Shown here: piece by piece, positions 11,600 to 24,057 of the stretch
Layout of the letters: every line of letters starts with the position of its first letter
Position numbering within the stretch: the first letter of the stretch is position 1
From: Anisus vortex
Taxonomy: Eukaryota > Mollusca > Gastropoda > Planorbidae
Direction of reading: 5' to 3'
DNA length: 64,000 bases
Assembly (NCBI GenBank): GCA_949126835.1
Contig: OX421499.1
Coordinates: 9,709,069-9,773,068, forward strand
Notes under the pieces: generated by a model
What the model saw: the letters and a program-made list of their open reading frames with translations, nothing else
Told to the model about the DNA's origin: nothing
Database searches by the model: none
Translations under genes and position numbers: made by a program

Positions 11600-12664
11600 G
11601 TTCACTATAACGTTATTAAACACGCGGGTGTGTCTAAATAGTTCACTATAACGTTATTAAACACGCGGGTATGTCTAAATAGTTCACTATAACGTTATTA
11701 AACACGCGGGTGTGTCTAAATAGTTCACTATAACGTTATTAAACACGCGGGTATGTCTAAATAGTTCACTATAACGTTATTAAACACGCGGGTGTGTCTA
11801 AATAGTTCACTATAACGTTATTAAACACGCGGGTATGTCTAAATGGTTCACTATAACGTTATTAAACACGCGGGTAAGTCTAAATGGTTCACTATAACGT
11901 TATTAAACACGCGGGTATGTCTAAATAGTTCACTATAACGTTATTAAACACGCGGGTATGTCTAAATAGTTCACTATAACGTTATTAAACACGCGGGTAT
12001 GTCTAAATAGTTCACTATAACGTTATTAAACACGCGGGTATGTCTAAATGGTTCACTATAACGTTATTAAACACGCGGGTAAGTCTAAATGGTTCACTAT
12101 AACGTTATTAAACACGCGGGTATGTCTAAATAGTTCACTATAACGTTATTAAACACGCGGGTATGTCTAAATAGTTCACTATAACGTTATTAAACACGCG
12201 GGTATGTCTAAATAGTTCACTATAACGTTATTAAACACGCGGGTATGTCTAAATAGTTCACTATAACGTTATTAAACACGCGGGTATGTCTAAATAGTTC
12301 ACTATAACGTTATTAAACACGCGGGTATGTCAAAATAGTTCACTATAACGTTATTAAACACGCGGGTATGTCTAAATAGTTCACTATAACGTTATTAAAC
12401 ACGCGGGTATGTCTAAATAGTTCACTATAACGTTATTAAACACGCGGGTATGTCTAAATAGTTCACTATAACGTTATTAAACACGCGGGTATGTCTAAAT
12501 AGTTCACTATAACGTTATTAAACACGCGGGTATGTCTAAATAGTTCACTATAACGTTATTAAACACGCGGGTATGTCTAAATAGTTCACTATAACGTTAT
12601 TAAACACGCGGGTATGTCTAAATAGTTCACTATAACGTTATTAAACACGCGGGTATGTCTAAAT
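11600..12664. repeat. 41-bp satellite array, left block
   Basis: About 26 units of 41 bp, each with ttcactataacgttattaaa followed by cacgcgggtatgtctaaata. Variants alternate between gggtgtgtct and gggtatgtct near the left edge. The pair aaatggttc / gggtaagtct recurs 205 bp (5 units) apart at 11841 and 12046. The block ends exactly at the hAT insertion at 12665 and continues after it at 15894. Confidence 0.97.
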
Positions 12665-13572
12665 CAGACCTGCCTACTCTCCCGCATTGTGCGGGAGTTT
12701 TACGCATTTGAACCATGTTTTCCGCTTTTACGCACACCTTTAAAATTCTTCCGCTTTTTTGTTCCCCGCCTATGGATTTTTTTTCCGAAAATTGTTAATT
12801 TTTTTTTTCCGATCAATATTTTTCCGACACTTGCAAAAAATGCGAATCTTTTTCTGTCGAAAATCGGAAGTCGGAACTAAAATTTATTTGCATGGACATG
12901 CGCAGTATACACATTTCCCTTTATTTTACCATCGAATCGGCCAAAAAATGGCGGCACTTTCGCTTTCTGGTCTGTGCCGGCCAAAAAAATCGGCAGATAA
13001 AAACTACGATAAAATAGCGATTTCCAATCCAATGTCTTATATTAAATATAGTTACTTCCTTTTACTAATAAATAATCTTCCGTTTTTCGCTCTTCTGTTC
13101 TTTTTTTTTTGGTTGTCGAACTTGTTGCTAGCAATGCAATGCCTAGGCCTAGGCTAATGCTATTCCTATTGTATTGAAATGGAATAAGCTAGGTCATCAT
13201 CTGGCTTACGTTATAAATCAGTTAGGAACCTTTTTAAGGCATGCTAATGCTATGTGATTCAGAATATAATTTTGCATCTACATATGAAAGACTGTTAGTT
13301 TAAAGTTTAGATTTTGAGTGGGAAAGCTGATCCGAAGCTTCAGCCATTGATAACGTCATACTCAAACACTGCTATTTGGCCATTAAGTTAGGCTATATCG
13401 GGAGAATTTTTTTTTTCAAAAGCCCTAAATAACTGAAACCTCTATGTAAATATAATAATAAATAGTAAGGTTTTTATAAGATAAATAAAATATAAAATGG
13501 CTATTATTAAATTCCATTATCATTTTTTTTAAATGAAAATTAATATGTGCCTTTGAAAAGTGGAGTTTGGGG

Positions 13573-15186
13573 CAGGGGTGCCACTTTTCCGGATTATCCC
13601 GGAAATCCGGATTCGCGAGGCTAAATATTTTTCGGCTCCGGATTCGCGAGATTCAATTTACTTTGGTTCCGGATTCGTGGGTTAGCCAACAAACAAAAAT
13701 CTACCGGTCCGAAATCGCGGTACGAAACCCGGTTCGGTGATAATCGGATCCGCTATGAATAGGCGTACTGTAAACCATAGATAGGCCTACAGTTTTAGTT
13801 TATAAGCTTAGTTTAGTGAAATGTCACGCTATGTGGTTGGATTTTTTTTTAATTCACTAACAAAATTTTAATGATCGGAAAATAAGGTAGGCTACCTAAA
13901 TTTTCCAGCCGCCTAGATTTTTATCGTCATATCGGTAATTGGTAATTCCCGACTCGGCGACTGTTTCACACCTCCGTGTAGGCTATACTATTAGTAGGCC
14001 TATATTAGGCTAGGCCTAACTATAAGCTTGTAATATGAAAGGTTATTGTCATTTCAATGGAAAGATTAAAACTGCTTTTTTTTTCCTCCATTAAAAATGC
14101 GTTTTTTATCAGCCCGCTAAAATGAAGGCGACGAAATATGAATAAATTAATCTATTGGAGCAATGTCACAGTTAGGCCTACTGTTTAATATTAATATAGC
14201 ATATATACGTTGCAGTCATATTTATTAGGCCTAATGAATGGAGTAAAACTGTCGGTGTAATGTTTAGAACTAGGCCTAGTCCTAGCAGTCACTTATGCTG
14301 GTGCATATTTTTTTTTCTAACAATATCGGACATACAAGAAAATCATAAAATAATGTTGATTTAAATTAATTTCAAAACGAAGTTTTAAATTGTTAGTGTC
14401 GCGCGCATTCGCTCATTTTCATAACAAAATAAAAAACGTCATTTCACTGAACTATATAGCCTACCGTAAAAAAAATGTGTATTAATCCTTCAGTTTTTTC
14501 CCCCTCTTTTCAGTTATTAGGCATTTGAAGTTACAGACTAGATTCAATAATATACTAGTTGGCATGTTATACTAAATAAACTAAAGTTTCATATGCCTCT
14601 GAGTTAAAGTCACTAGGATTAGGATACAATATTTTAATTACATTTATTGGTAACTGACCTAGAAAATACAGAACAAAGTAAATGGGGCAATAAAGAAACA
14701 CATAATTATATCTTTAAAGTAAGCTAGCTTAACTTGAAAAAAACAAAAGGGTTATGATAAGATCAATAGGAATGATGTTATTAAATTGTTAAAATAACAC
14801 ATCTTTGTATGTTTAACTATGATTTTAGATTTGTCCATTTTTTAAAAAGATTTTTCAAGCCATTTATCAATAACCAAAGTAAGCTTAGGCCTAGCAATAA
14901 CACAATCATATAAAACAGTTTAAAGACATAATTTTCCTATCATAATATGCAGAAACATATTGTAAAAACAACATTGCTTATTGGTGTAGCCTATATTATA
15001 TTAAATTATATATGAATATACCGGTAGGCCTATCCTATATACAATATGGTAAAAATAATAAATTTTAGGAGTTGCGATAAATTTCAGGTTTGTGGTTTGT
15101 AAAAATATGGAAAGTAGGTTTCAGGGTTCAAGAAATTTTAAGAAAAGGATTTCAGGGTTCACTGCTTCAAGTGAGTGGCACCCACG
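13573..15186. mobile_element. Non-autonomous hAT element nested in the hAT at 12665
   Basis: Left end caggggtgccac. The right end is gtggcacccacg, whose complement cgtgggtgccac matches 10 of 12. The flanking 8-mers gtttgggg at 13565-13572 and 15187-15194 are identical. The subterminal left region is rich in ccggattcgcgag words. No long open frame or transposase signature is visible in its 1.6 kb, so it must have been moved in trans. Confidence 0.88.
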
Positions 15187-15239
15187 GTTTGGGGTTAGGG
15201 CCTAATCAAAAATTAAAACGACTTTTTCTGTCCCTCCTT

Positions 15240-15740
15240 CTATAAACTTAGAGAGGAGACAATTTCTGAGTTTTACAAGTGTGTAAGACTTTATTTTTGT
15301 AAAGTCTGTGAATACTTGGTGCAAAACCTGTCCTTGGATGACCAAGTCCTTGCCTATTCAGTTATAGTCAACCTTCATGAAAGAAAGAACATAACGTCTT
15401 CCCATCTAAATTACTTCTTAGATAGGTTTCCAATGCTGATGGGGGATGCTGACAGGGATGTTATCCTTGAGCAGTTCGCCAAGCTGCAGAGTACTGACTT
15501 GGATCTGCCAGTAAATGAACGGGTTGATCACAGCTGGACTAAGTTGTCCTCCGAGTATCCCCAACTATCTAGTCATGAAGGGGATACTCACAATTCCCCA
15601 CTCTAGCGCGCCTTGTGAGCGTATTTTTTTAATGGTCAGGAAGACCTGCACTGACCATTGCATTTGGAATGATGTTATTTCATGTAGATTAAATATTATC
15701 GTATATATTATGCTGCAAATAAAACCCGTGTTTCTTTGTA
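15240..15740 (+). pseudogene. hAT transposase C-terminal (hATC) remnant
   Basis: From 15316 one frame reads a region ending in SWTKLSSEYPQL. After a frameshift near 15565 the adjacent frame continues with VMKGILTIPHSSAPCERIF and LMVRKTCTDH. This is the conserved C-terminal dimerisation block of hAT transposases (usual form W..L....P.L, then L.IP.S.A..ER.FS...). The RNase H-like catalytic part is not visible, and the nested element at 13573-15186 interrupts the region upstream. The frameshift and missing N-terminal half make it inactive. Confidence 0.75.
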
Positions 15741-15893
15741 CTATGATAAAATAGTTTGTGTATAATTATAATTATTATTATATTTTTATGTATTTTTGTT
15801 ATGCTGCTCTAAATCTCCCTCATCAGTTGGAAAATCTCCCACATAACTAGCCTCTGTCTCCCTCATGGGTCCAGTGGGGGGTAGGCAGGTCTG

Positions 15894-18800
15894 GTCTAAA
15901 TAGTTCACTATAACGTTATTAAACACGCGGGTATGTCTAAATAGTTCACTATAACGTTATTAAACACGCGGGTATGTCTAAATAGTTCACTATAACGTTA
16001 TTAAACACGCGGGTATGTCTAAATAGTTCACTATAACGTTATTAAACACGCGGGTATGTCTAAATAGTTCACTATAACGTTATTAAACACGCGGGTATGT
16101 CTAAATAGTTCACTATAACGTTATTAAACACGCGGGTATGTCTAAATAGTTCACTATAACGTTATTAAACACGCGGGTATGTCTAAATAGTTCACTATAA
16201 CGTTATTAAACACGCGGGTATGTCTAAATAGTTCACTATAACGTTATTAAACACGCGGGTATGTCTAAATAGTTCACTATAACGTTATTAAACACGCGGG
16301 TATGTCTAAATAGTTCACTATAACGTTATTAAACACGCGGGTATGTCTAAATAGTTCACTATAACGTTATTAAACACGCGGGTATGTCTAAATAGTTCAC
16401 TATAACGTTATTAAACACGCGGGTATGTCTAAATAGTTCACTATAACGTTATTAAACACGCGGGTATGTCTAAATAGTTCACTATAACGTTATTAAACAC
16501 GCGGGTATGTCAAAATAGTTCACTATAACGTTATTAAACACGCGGGTGTGTCTAAATAGTTCACTATAACGTTATTAAACACGCGGGTGTGTCTAAATAG
16601 TTCACTATAACGTTATTAAACACGCGGGTATGTCTAAATAGTTCACTATAACGTTATTAAACACGCGGGTGTGTCTAAATAGTTCACTATAACGTTATTA
16701 AACACGCGGGTATGTCTAAATAGTTCACTATAACGTTATTAAACACGCGGGTGTGTCTAAATAGTTCACTATAACGTTATTAAACACGCGGGTATGTCTA
16801 AATAGTTCACTATAACGTTATTAAACACGCGGGTATGTCAAAATAGTTCACTATAACGTTATTAAACACGCGGGTATGTCAAAATAGTTCACTATAACGT
16901 TATTAAACACGCGGGTATGTCAAAATAGTTCACTATAACGTTATTAAACACGCGGGTATGTCTAAATAGTTCACTATAACGTTATTAAACACGCGGGTAT
17001 GTCTAAATAGTTCACTATAACGTTATTAAACACGCGGGTATGTCTAAATAGTTCACTATAACGTTATTAAACACGCGGGTATGTCTAAATAGTTCACTAT
17101 AACGTTATTAAACACGCGGGTATGTCTAAATAGTTCACTATAACGTTATTAAACACGCGGGTATGTCTAAATAGTTCACTATAACGTTATTAAACACGCG
17201 GGTATGTCTAAATAGTTCACTATAACGTTATTAAACACGCGGGTATGTCAAAATAGTTCACTATAACGTTATTAAACACGCGGGTGTGTCTAAATAGTTC
17301 ACTATAACGTTATTAAACACGCGGGTGTGTCTAAATAGTTCACTATAACGTTATTAAACACGCGGGTATGTCTAAATAGTTCACTATAACGTTATTAAAC
17401 ACGCGGGTGTGTCTAAATAGTTCACTATAACGTTATTAAACACGCGGGTATGTCTAAATAGTTCACTATAACGTTATTAAACACGCGGGTGTGTCTAAAT
17501 AGTTCACTATAACGTTATTAAACACGCGGGTATGTCTAAATAGTTCACTATAACGTTATTAAACACGCGGGTATGTCTAAATAGTTCACTATAACGTTAT
17601 TAAACACGCGGGTATGTCTAAATAGTTCACTATAACGTTATTAAACACGCGGGTATGTCTAAATAGTTCACTATAACGTTATTAAACACGCGGGTATGTC
17701 TAAATAGTTCACTATAACGTTATTAAACACGCGGGTATGTCTAAATAGTTCACTACAACGTTATTAAACACGCGGGTATGTCTAAATAGTTCACTACAAC
17801 GTTATTAAACACGCGGGTATGTCTAAATAGTTCACTACAACGTTATTAAACACGCGGGTATGTCTAAATAGTTCACTACAACGTTATTAAACACGCGGGT
17901 ATGTCTAAATAGTTCACTACAACGTTATTAAACACGCGGGTATGTCTAAATAGTTCACTACAACGTTATTAAACACGCGGGTATGTCTCAATAGTTCACT
18001 ACAACGTTATTAAACACGCGGGTATGTCTAAATAGTTCACATTAACGTTATTAAACACGCGGGTATGTCTAAATAGTTCACTATAACGTTATTAAACACG
18101 CGGGTATGTCTAAATAGTTCACTACAACGTTATTAAACACGCGGGTATGTCTAAATAGTTCACTATAACGTTATTAAACACGCGGGTATGTCTAAATAGT
18201 TCACTATAACGTTATTAAACACGCGGGTATGTCTAAATAGTTCACTATAACGTTATTAAACACGCGGGTATGTCTAAATAGTTCACTATAACGTTATTAA
18301 ACACGCGGGTATGTCTAAATAGTTCACTATAACGTTATTAAACACGCGGGTATGTCCAAATAGTTCACTTTAACGTTATTAAACACGCGGGTATGTCTAA
18401 ATAGTTCACTATAACGTTATTGAACACGCGGGTATGTCTAAATAGTTCACTATAACGTTATTAAACACGCGGGTATGTCTAAATAGTTCACTATAACGTT
18501 ATTAAACACGCGGGTATGTCTAAATAGTTCACTATAACGTTATTAAACACGCGGGTATGTCTAAATAGTTCACTATAACGTTATTAAACACGCGGGTATG
18601 TCTAAATAGTTCACTATAACGTTATTAAACACGCGGGTATGTCTAAATAGTTCACTATAACGTTATTAAACACGCGGGTATGTCTAAATAGTTCACTACA
18701 ACGTTATTAAACACGCGGGTATGTCTAAATAGTTCACTACAACGTTATTAAACACGCGGGTATGTCTAAATAGTTCACTACAACGTTATTAAACACGCGG

Positions 18801-19930
18801 GTATGTCTCAATAGTTCACTACAACGTTATTAAACACGCGGGTATGTCTCAATAGTTCACTACAACGTTATTAAACACGCGGGTATGTCTAAATAGTTCA
18901 CTATAACGTTATTAAACACGCGGGTATGTCTAAATAGTTCACTACAACGTTATTAAACACGCGGGTATGTCTAAATAGTTCACTACAACGTTATTAAACA
19001 CGCGGGTATGTCTAAATAGTTCACTACAACGTTATTAAACACGCGGGTATGTCTCAATAGTTCACTACAACGTTATTAAACACGCGGGTATGTCTAAATA
19101 GTTCACTATAACGTTATTAAACACGCGGGTATGTCTCAATAGTTCACTATATCGTTATTAAACACGCGGGTATGTCTCAATAGTTCACTATAACGTTATT
19201 AAACACGCGGGTATGTCTCAATAGTTCACTATAACGTTATTAAACACGCGGGTATGTCTAAATAGTTCACTATAACGTTATTAAACACGCGGGTATGTCT
19301 AAATAGTTCACTATAACGTTATTAAACACGCGGGTATGTCTAAATAGTTCACTATATCGTTATTAAACACGCGGGTATGTCTCAATAGTTCACTATAACG
19401 TTATTAAACACGCGGGTATGTCTAAATAGTTCACTATAACGTTATTAAACACGCGGGTATGTCTAAATAGTTCACTATAACGTTATTAAACACGCGGGTA
19501 TGTCTAAATAGTTTACTATAACGTTATTAAACACGCGGGTATGTCTAAATAGTTCACTATATCGTTATTAAACACGCGGGTATGTCTAAATAGTTCACTA
19601 TAACGTTATTAAACACGCGGGTATGTCTAAATAGTTCACTATAACGTTATTAAACACGCGGGTATGTCTAAATAGTTCACTATAACGTTATTAAACACGC
19701 GGGTATGTCTAAATAGTTCACTATATCGTTATTAAACACGCGGGTATGTCTCAATAGTTCACTATAACGTTATTAAACACGCGGGTATGTCTCAATAGTT
19801 CACTATAACGTTGTTAAACATGCGGGTATGTCTAAATAGTTCACTATAACGTTATTAAACACGCGGGTATGTCTAAATAGTTCACTATAACGTTATTAAA
19901 CACGTGGGTATGTCTAAATAGTTCACTATA
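15894..19930. repeat. 41-bp satellite array, right block
   Basis: About 98 units of the same 41-bp monomer as 11600-12664. Diagnostic variants are gggtgtgtct, gtcaaaatag, ctacaacg, ctcaatag and ctatatcg, each clustered in runs. A string of variants starting with gtcaaaatag at 16509 recurs 738 bp (18 units) later at 17247 in the same order, which shows a higher-order duplication. The array ends at ...gttcactatatctagataaagg, with the last unit truncated. Confidence 0.97.
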
Positions 19931-20465
19931 TCTAGATAAAGGAATAGAAAAAATAAGATAAGTAAAACGGCCTTTCTACTGTTCAGAGATTACTGCAGAT
20001 ACTGCAGATACTGCATAATATAGAATAATATCATAATGCCATTTGTTGTTATTATAATAAATGATCTATATTGATATAAAAAAAAGCGTTACAAATATTA
20101 CTCAGTCACTAAATTCTCAAAGAAAATAACTCAGATCAGATAATGGCAATAAATTATCATAAAAGCGAATAAGAACTATACACTTTCTTATATTTCCGTA
20201 CATATAATATACATTCAAAACATAGATCTGGTATAATGTATCTTGTAATTCTAAGCTTTATAGTTTTATAAGCTTTCTACTATAACGCTGTTGTATCAGA
20301 TAGAAAACAGTTTATGGTACAACGAATTCCCTTCATTTACATTTTTCTTATAGTGTATAACTCTAACATTATATTAGAAATATAATTATATTCTTGACTT
20401 GACTCTCCACGTAGTCCAAGTAAATATATATCCAGATGTAATGTAACTTTTTAAACAGTTTAAGC
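19931..20465. other. No gene recognised
   Basis: AT-rich flank of the satellite with no recognisable element. Confidence 0.5.
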
Positions 20466-20700
20466 ATGTGCATGATGGCCGACCGGCTGGCATGTGGAAC
20501 CTCCTGGGTTCGAATCCCCCTGGCGAAGACTAGGAATTGTTCCCGGAGTTGGCGGGCGCCCTTCCTGATTCTACCCACCTCTGATAAGTTCCTGACTTTA
20601 GTTGGGGTCAAGTAAAGGTGGCTTGACTTTGTGCTGGCTACACAATTCCCTAGTATGCAGTAGCCAAAGAAACTGCTGCTTTGCTGGCCCAATGTTTTCC
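20466..20700 (+). mobile_element. tRNA-headed SINE, family S1, copy 3
   Basis: Head with ggccgaccggctggcatg and box B cctgggttcgaatcccc. The body has gttcccggagt and cctgactttagttggggtca. The 3' end is diverged (tgctttgctggcccaatg). Confidence 0.8.
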
Positions 20701-20731
20701 GACTATACATTTTTAAAAACTATTTTTCCGT

Positions 20732-21712
20732 TAGATCAAACTCATTGCAACAACCACAGTTCAATAAACTAAACATTGAAAAGTAGATCAAACTCATTGC
20801 AACAACCACAGTTCAATAAACTAAACATTGAAAAGTAGATCAAACTCATTGCAACAACCACAGTTCAATAAACTAAACATTGAAAAGTAGATCAAACTCA
20901 TTGCAACAACCACAGTTCAATAAACTAAACATTGAAAAGTAGATCAAACTCATAGCAACAACCACAGTTCAATAAACTAAACATTGAAAAGTAGATCAAA
21001 CTCATAGCAACAACCACAGTTCAATAAACTAAACATTGAAAAGTAGATCAAACTCATTGCAACAACCACAGTTCAATAAACTAAACATTGAAAAGTAGAT
21101 CAAACTCATTGCAACAACCACAGTTCAATAAACGAAACATTGAAAAGTAGATCAAACTCATTGCAACAACCACAGTTCAATAAACTAAACATTGAAAAGT
21201 AGATCAAACTCATTGCAACAACCACAGTTCAATAAACGAAACATTGAAAAGTAGATCAAACTCATTGCAACAACCACAGTTCAATAAACTAAACATTGAA
21301 AAGTAGATCAAACTCATTGCAACAACCACAGTTCAATAAACGAAACATTGAAAAGTAGATCAAACTCATTGCAACAACCACAGTTCAATAAACTAAACAT
21401 TGAAAAGTAGATCAAACTCATTGCAACAACCACAGTTCAATAAACTAAACATTGAAAAGTAGATCAAACTCATTGCAACAACCACAGTTCAATAAACTAA
21501 ACATTGAAAAGTAGATCAAACTCATTGCAACAACCACAGTTCAATAAACGAAACATTGAAAAGTAGATCAAACTCATTGCAACAACCACAGTTCAATAAA
21601 CGAAACATTGAAAAGTAGATCAAACTCATTGCAACAACCACAGTTCAATAAACGAAACATTGAAAAGTAGATCAAACTCATTGCAACAACCACAGTTCAA
21701 TAAACGAAACAA
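20732..21712. repeat. 52-bp minisatellite
   Basis: About 19 units of 52 bp, each with agatcaaactcattgcaaca followed by accacagttcaataaac and aaacattgaaaagt. Two variant positions (cattgc/catagc and aaactaaac/aaacgaaac) are clustered, and the g form accumulates toward the right end. This implies local, directional unit duplication. Confidence 0.97.
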
Positions 21713-21769
21713 AGAAACATTATAGGGAGAGATGGGTATGGAGATAAGTAGTAATAATACATCCAACTT

Positions 21770-21990
21770 TACATTTTAACTTAGAAATACAATACAACAA
21801 TAATCTATTACAATACTTAGAGATGAAAATCTTTTCTCGTTGATTGTGAAAAACTAATTTATATAAATTCGTTTTCTTTACTACTGACACATGAAGTGGA
21901 ATGGGACTGAACAAAACTTGACACGACTTAGGAATCAAACCAGGGAAATGCGTAGGGCGAAATAATCTTCTCTATAGAAGAAGCGACTGT
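21770..21990 (+). pseudogene. LINE 3' end relic, family L-a, copy 2
   Basis: Shares aacttagaaatacaa, tggaatgggactgaacaaaa and gcgtagggcgaaataatctt with copies 1, 3 and 4. Strongly decayed. Confidence 0.5.
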
Positions 21991-22219
21991 GATATATTAT
22001 GAGACACAATTTAAATCAAATAATAATTGAAGTAGTTTTGACGCTGATGGACGTACTAATTATTTGAACAATCAAATAGATTTGAACACTTTGTACGTAG
22101 GCCACGTTGGCCGTCAGCAGCGCGTTCGGCATGAACTAATTCAGCGATGTTGATGGTTAGGCCTACACTACAACATACTAGCAACATGGGCGTTTTCTTC
22201 CATTAGTTCTTAGTTATAT

Positions 22220-22480
22220 GTATAACCTTTTGGACCAAACTGTTCATACGGCTGGTGAAGCAGTGTTCACCAGTTTCGGTGGCCACGACATACGAGGGAT
22301 GTGTGGCCAGCACAATACCTACCCGCCTTTACTTTACCTCAACTAATGTCAGGTAACCATCAGAGCTGGATAGACAGGGACACCCTCAAGTCCCGGGGAA
22401 AAATCCTAGCCTGTACCAGGATTCGAACCTAGAACCTTCGGATCGCCAGTCGAACGCGCTGCCGCTCGGCAATCTTAATT
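22220..22480 (-). mobile_element. tRNA-headed SINE, family S1, copy 4
   Basis: Nearly full length on the minus strand. From the 3' end the plus strand reads ttttggaccaaactg, ggtgaagcagtgttcaccag, ggccacgacata, ctttactttacctcaacta, gtcccggggaaaa and accaggattcgaaccta, then the head gcgctgccgctcggc. A detached fragment of the same head (ggccgtcagcagcgcgttcgg) lies at about 22109-22129. Confidence 0.85.
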
Positions 22481-23394
22481 ATATGACAAGACAATATTGG
22501 GCCAATAAATATATAGATATATACAAGTATATGTATATACGTATATATTGACACTTGGATTCTGCCATTTGATCGATTATTTGTGCGTGACTGTCCTCAT
22601 TATATCCAGCTCGTACATCGTCACTTTTAGACATAAATGTAACGCGCGAGGTATGCGTGACAAGCATGGCAAATGGCATGACTGGACCTACCTTAGTGGC
22701 CGAGACTTCTAGCATACACATAGAGAGATCTGATACCAGATACCAGCGAATTCATTGCATGTTATGTCCCTCGCTGGCTCTTCTCTGTGGTCCGATTGGA
22801 CTATATCTGACCTGCACTCTGTTCTTATGCTTTATCGTAAGAGTGTTTGCGGACATAACGAAACATGCTGCATGCCTTTGGCCAAGAGTCTGAAGTCCTT
22901 GGGCATCTCTTTGAATTTTAGTTTCAACAGGAACTAAATGACATCAGCTTTGATAAAAGCTGAAATATTTTTTTATACAAATACTAATCACGATTAAAAA
23001 ATAAATATGGTTGACGGAGGGGTCGACAATCCTGTAACTAATAAAGTTACGTTAATTTCTTCTGGGCCACCGAATTCACTTTGTTATAGCTTAGATCGGA
23101 GGTCGGCAACCAAAGGAACGCTTTGCAATCTTGGCACACAGAGCGATTTTCACTGGCATTTTTTCCAATGCAAATCAAAACAACGTAAGTGCGGCTTTTA
23201 AACTAAATTTTTTATTAAAATCACTTCAGGCTTTACTGTAAAAAGTTTAGGAAAATTTTTGTGCTAAGATCTTATCATTGGAATTGTGATAGAATCTATT
23301 AAATACAATATTGATAGAATCTATTGTTAATATAAGCAACTGTGTAGTTTCTTACTTTTAATTGATTTACAGGCAATTCAAATATCTTCTTCAA

Positions 23395-23715
23395 TTAATT
23401 GATACTGAATATGGAGATGTGCTGTTGCACACAGTGTTCGCTAACTTAGACAAGATAAAGTCTAGAATAGATTATTTTCTTGACGGGAAATAATTAATGT
23501 ATTTCTTGTTGACAAAAAAAAAAATTATTTTCCGGCATTGACTGTTGAAGCTGATGTTTCTGAATAGTGACATATTTCAATAAGTTGAACTTGCATTGAT
23601 AATGCAAATGGAATGGATTTGCGTTGAAACTGGGTATATCTTGCCGTGAAATCAATTTCAAAACTTTTAAGTACTTCCTTAAATTAAGGCTTATTCCTAT
23701 CAGTGTAGACATACA
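23395..23715 (+). pseudogene. ZBED-like hAT transposase remnant
   Basis: The plus strand gives EYGDVLLHT, a short broken stretch like LDKIKSRIDYFL, then after frameshifts pieces like DVSE, HFNKLNLHC and FKTFKYFLKL. This order resembles the C-terminal half of ZBED5/FAM200-type proteins (EYGDVLxHxEVRWLSRGKVL, then LNxLNLxLQGK, then a line ending FPxLK). The corresponding stretch in copy B (about 43250-43490) shares the order and is also broken. The assignment is by eye at the motif level only. Confidence 0.45.
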
Positions 23716-24057
23716 TTAAAGATAGATAAGCTATTTCACAAGTACTTTGAAGCCCTCTAAGCGAAGTTTTGTAACCAAAGGCGAGACTTTTAAATTCATG
23801 GACACATGTTTTCATATCTCATTAAGCCTGATTTTATTTTCTGATTACTGCATACCTATTTCAGTCTGGATCTTTTTTTAGTGGAATGATATTGGCGATT
23901 TTAAAATCAAGTTGAATATAAGACATACATATAATAGGCATCAAAATTTGTCAAATTGTGGGAAAATTAAAAAATACTGGAAGCAACTGCTGACGTCATC
24001 TGCTATTCTCAATTTCTAAGCATTCGATCTACTTTATACCTTTTTGTTCAACTATGA

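Larger units (their letters stand above)
12665..15893 (+). mobile_element. hAT transposon inserted in the satellite array
   Basis: Ends are inverted repeats: cagacctgcctac at 12665, and its complement gtaggcaggtctg ending at 15893. The perfect 8-bp direct repeat gtctaaat flanks it (12657-12664 and 15894-15901). It is part of the satellite monomer, so the insertion split a pre-existing array. An 8-bp duplication and CAG-type ends are characteristic of the hAT superfamily. The element contains a decayed transposase C-terminus (15240-15740) and is itself split by a second hAT element at 13573-15186. Without that insertion it would be about 1.6 kb. Confidence 0.92.

Noticed and set aside
12689..13157. 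Phenylalanine-rich frames at the left of the outer hAT
   Set aside because: Composition of T-rich subterminal sequence. No match to a zinc finger or transposase that I can see.
11600..19930. CRISPR-like array of short repeats
   Set aside because: There are no unique spacers. It is head-to-tail 41-bp satellite in a eukaryotic transposon-rich context with no cas genes.
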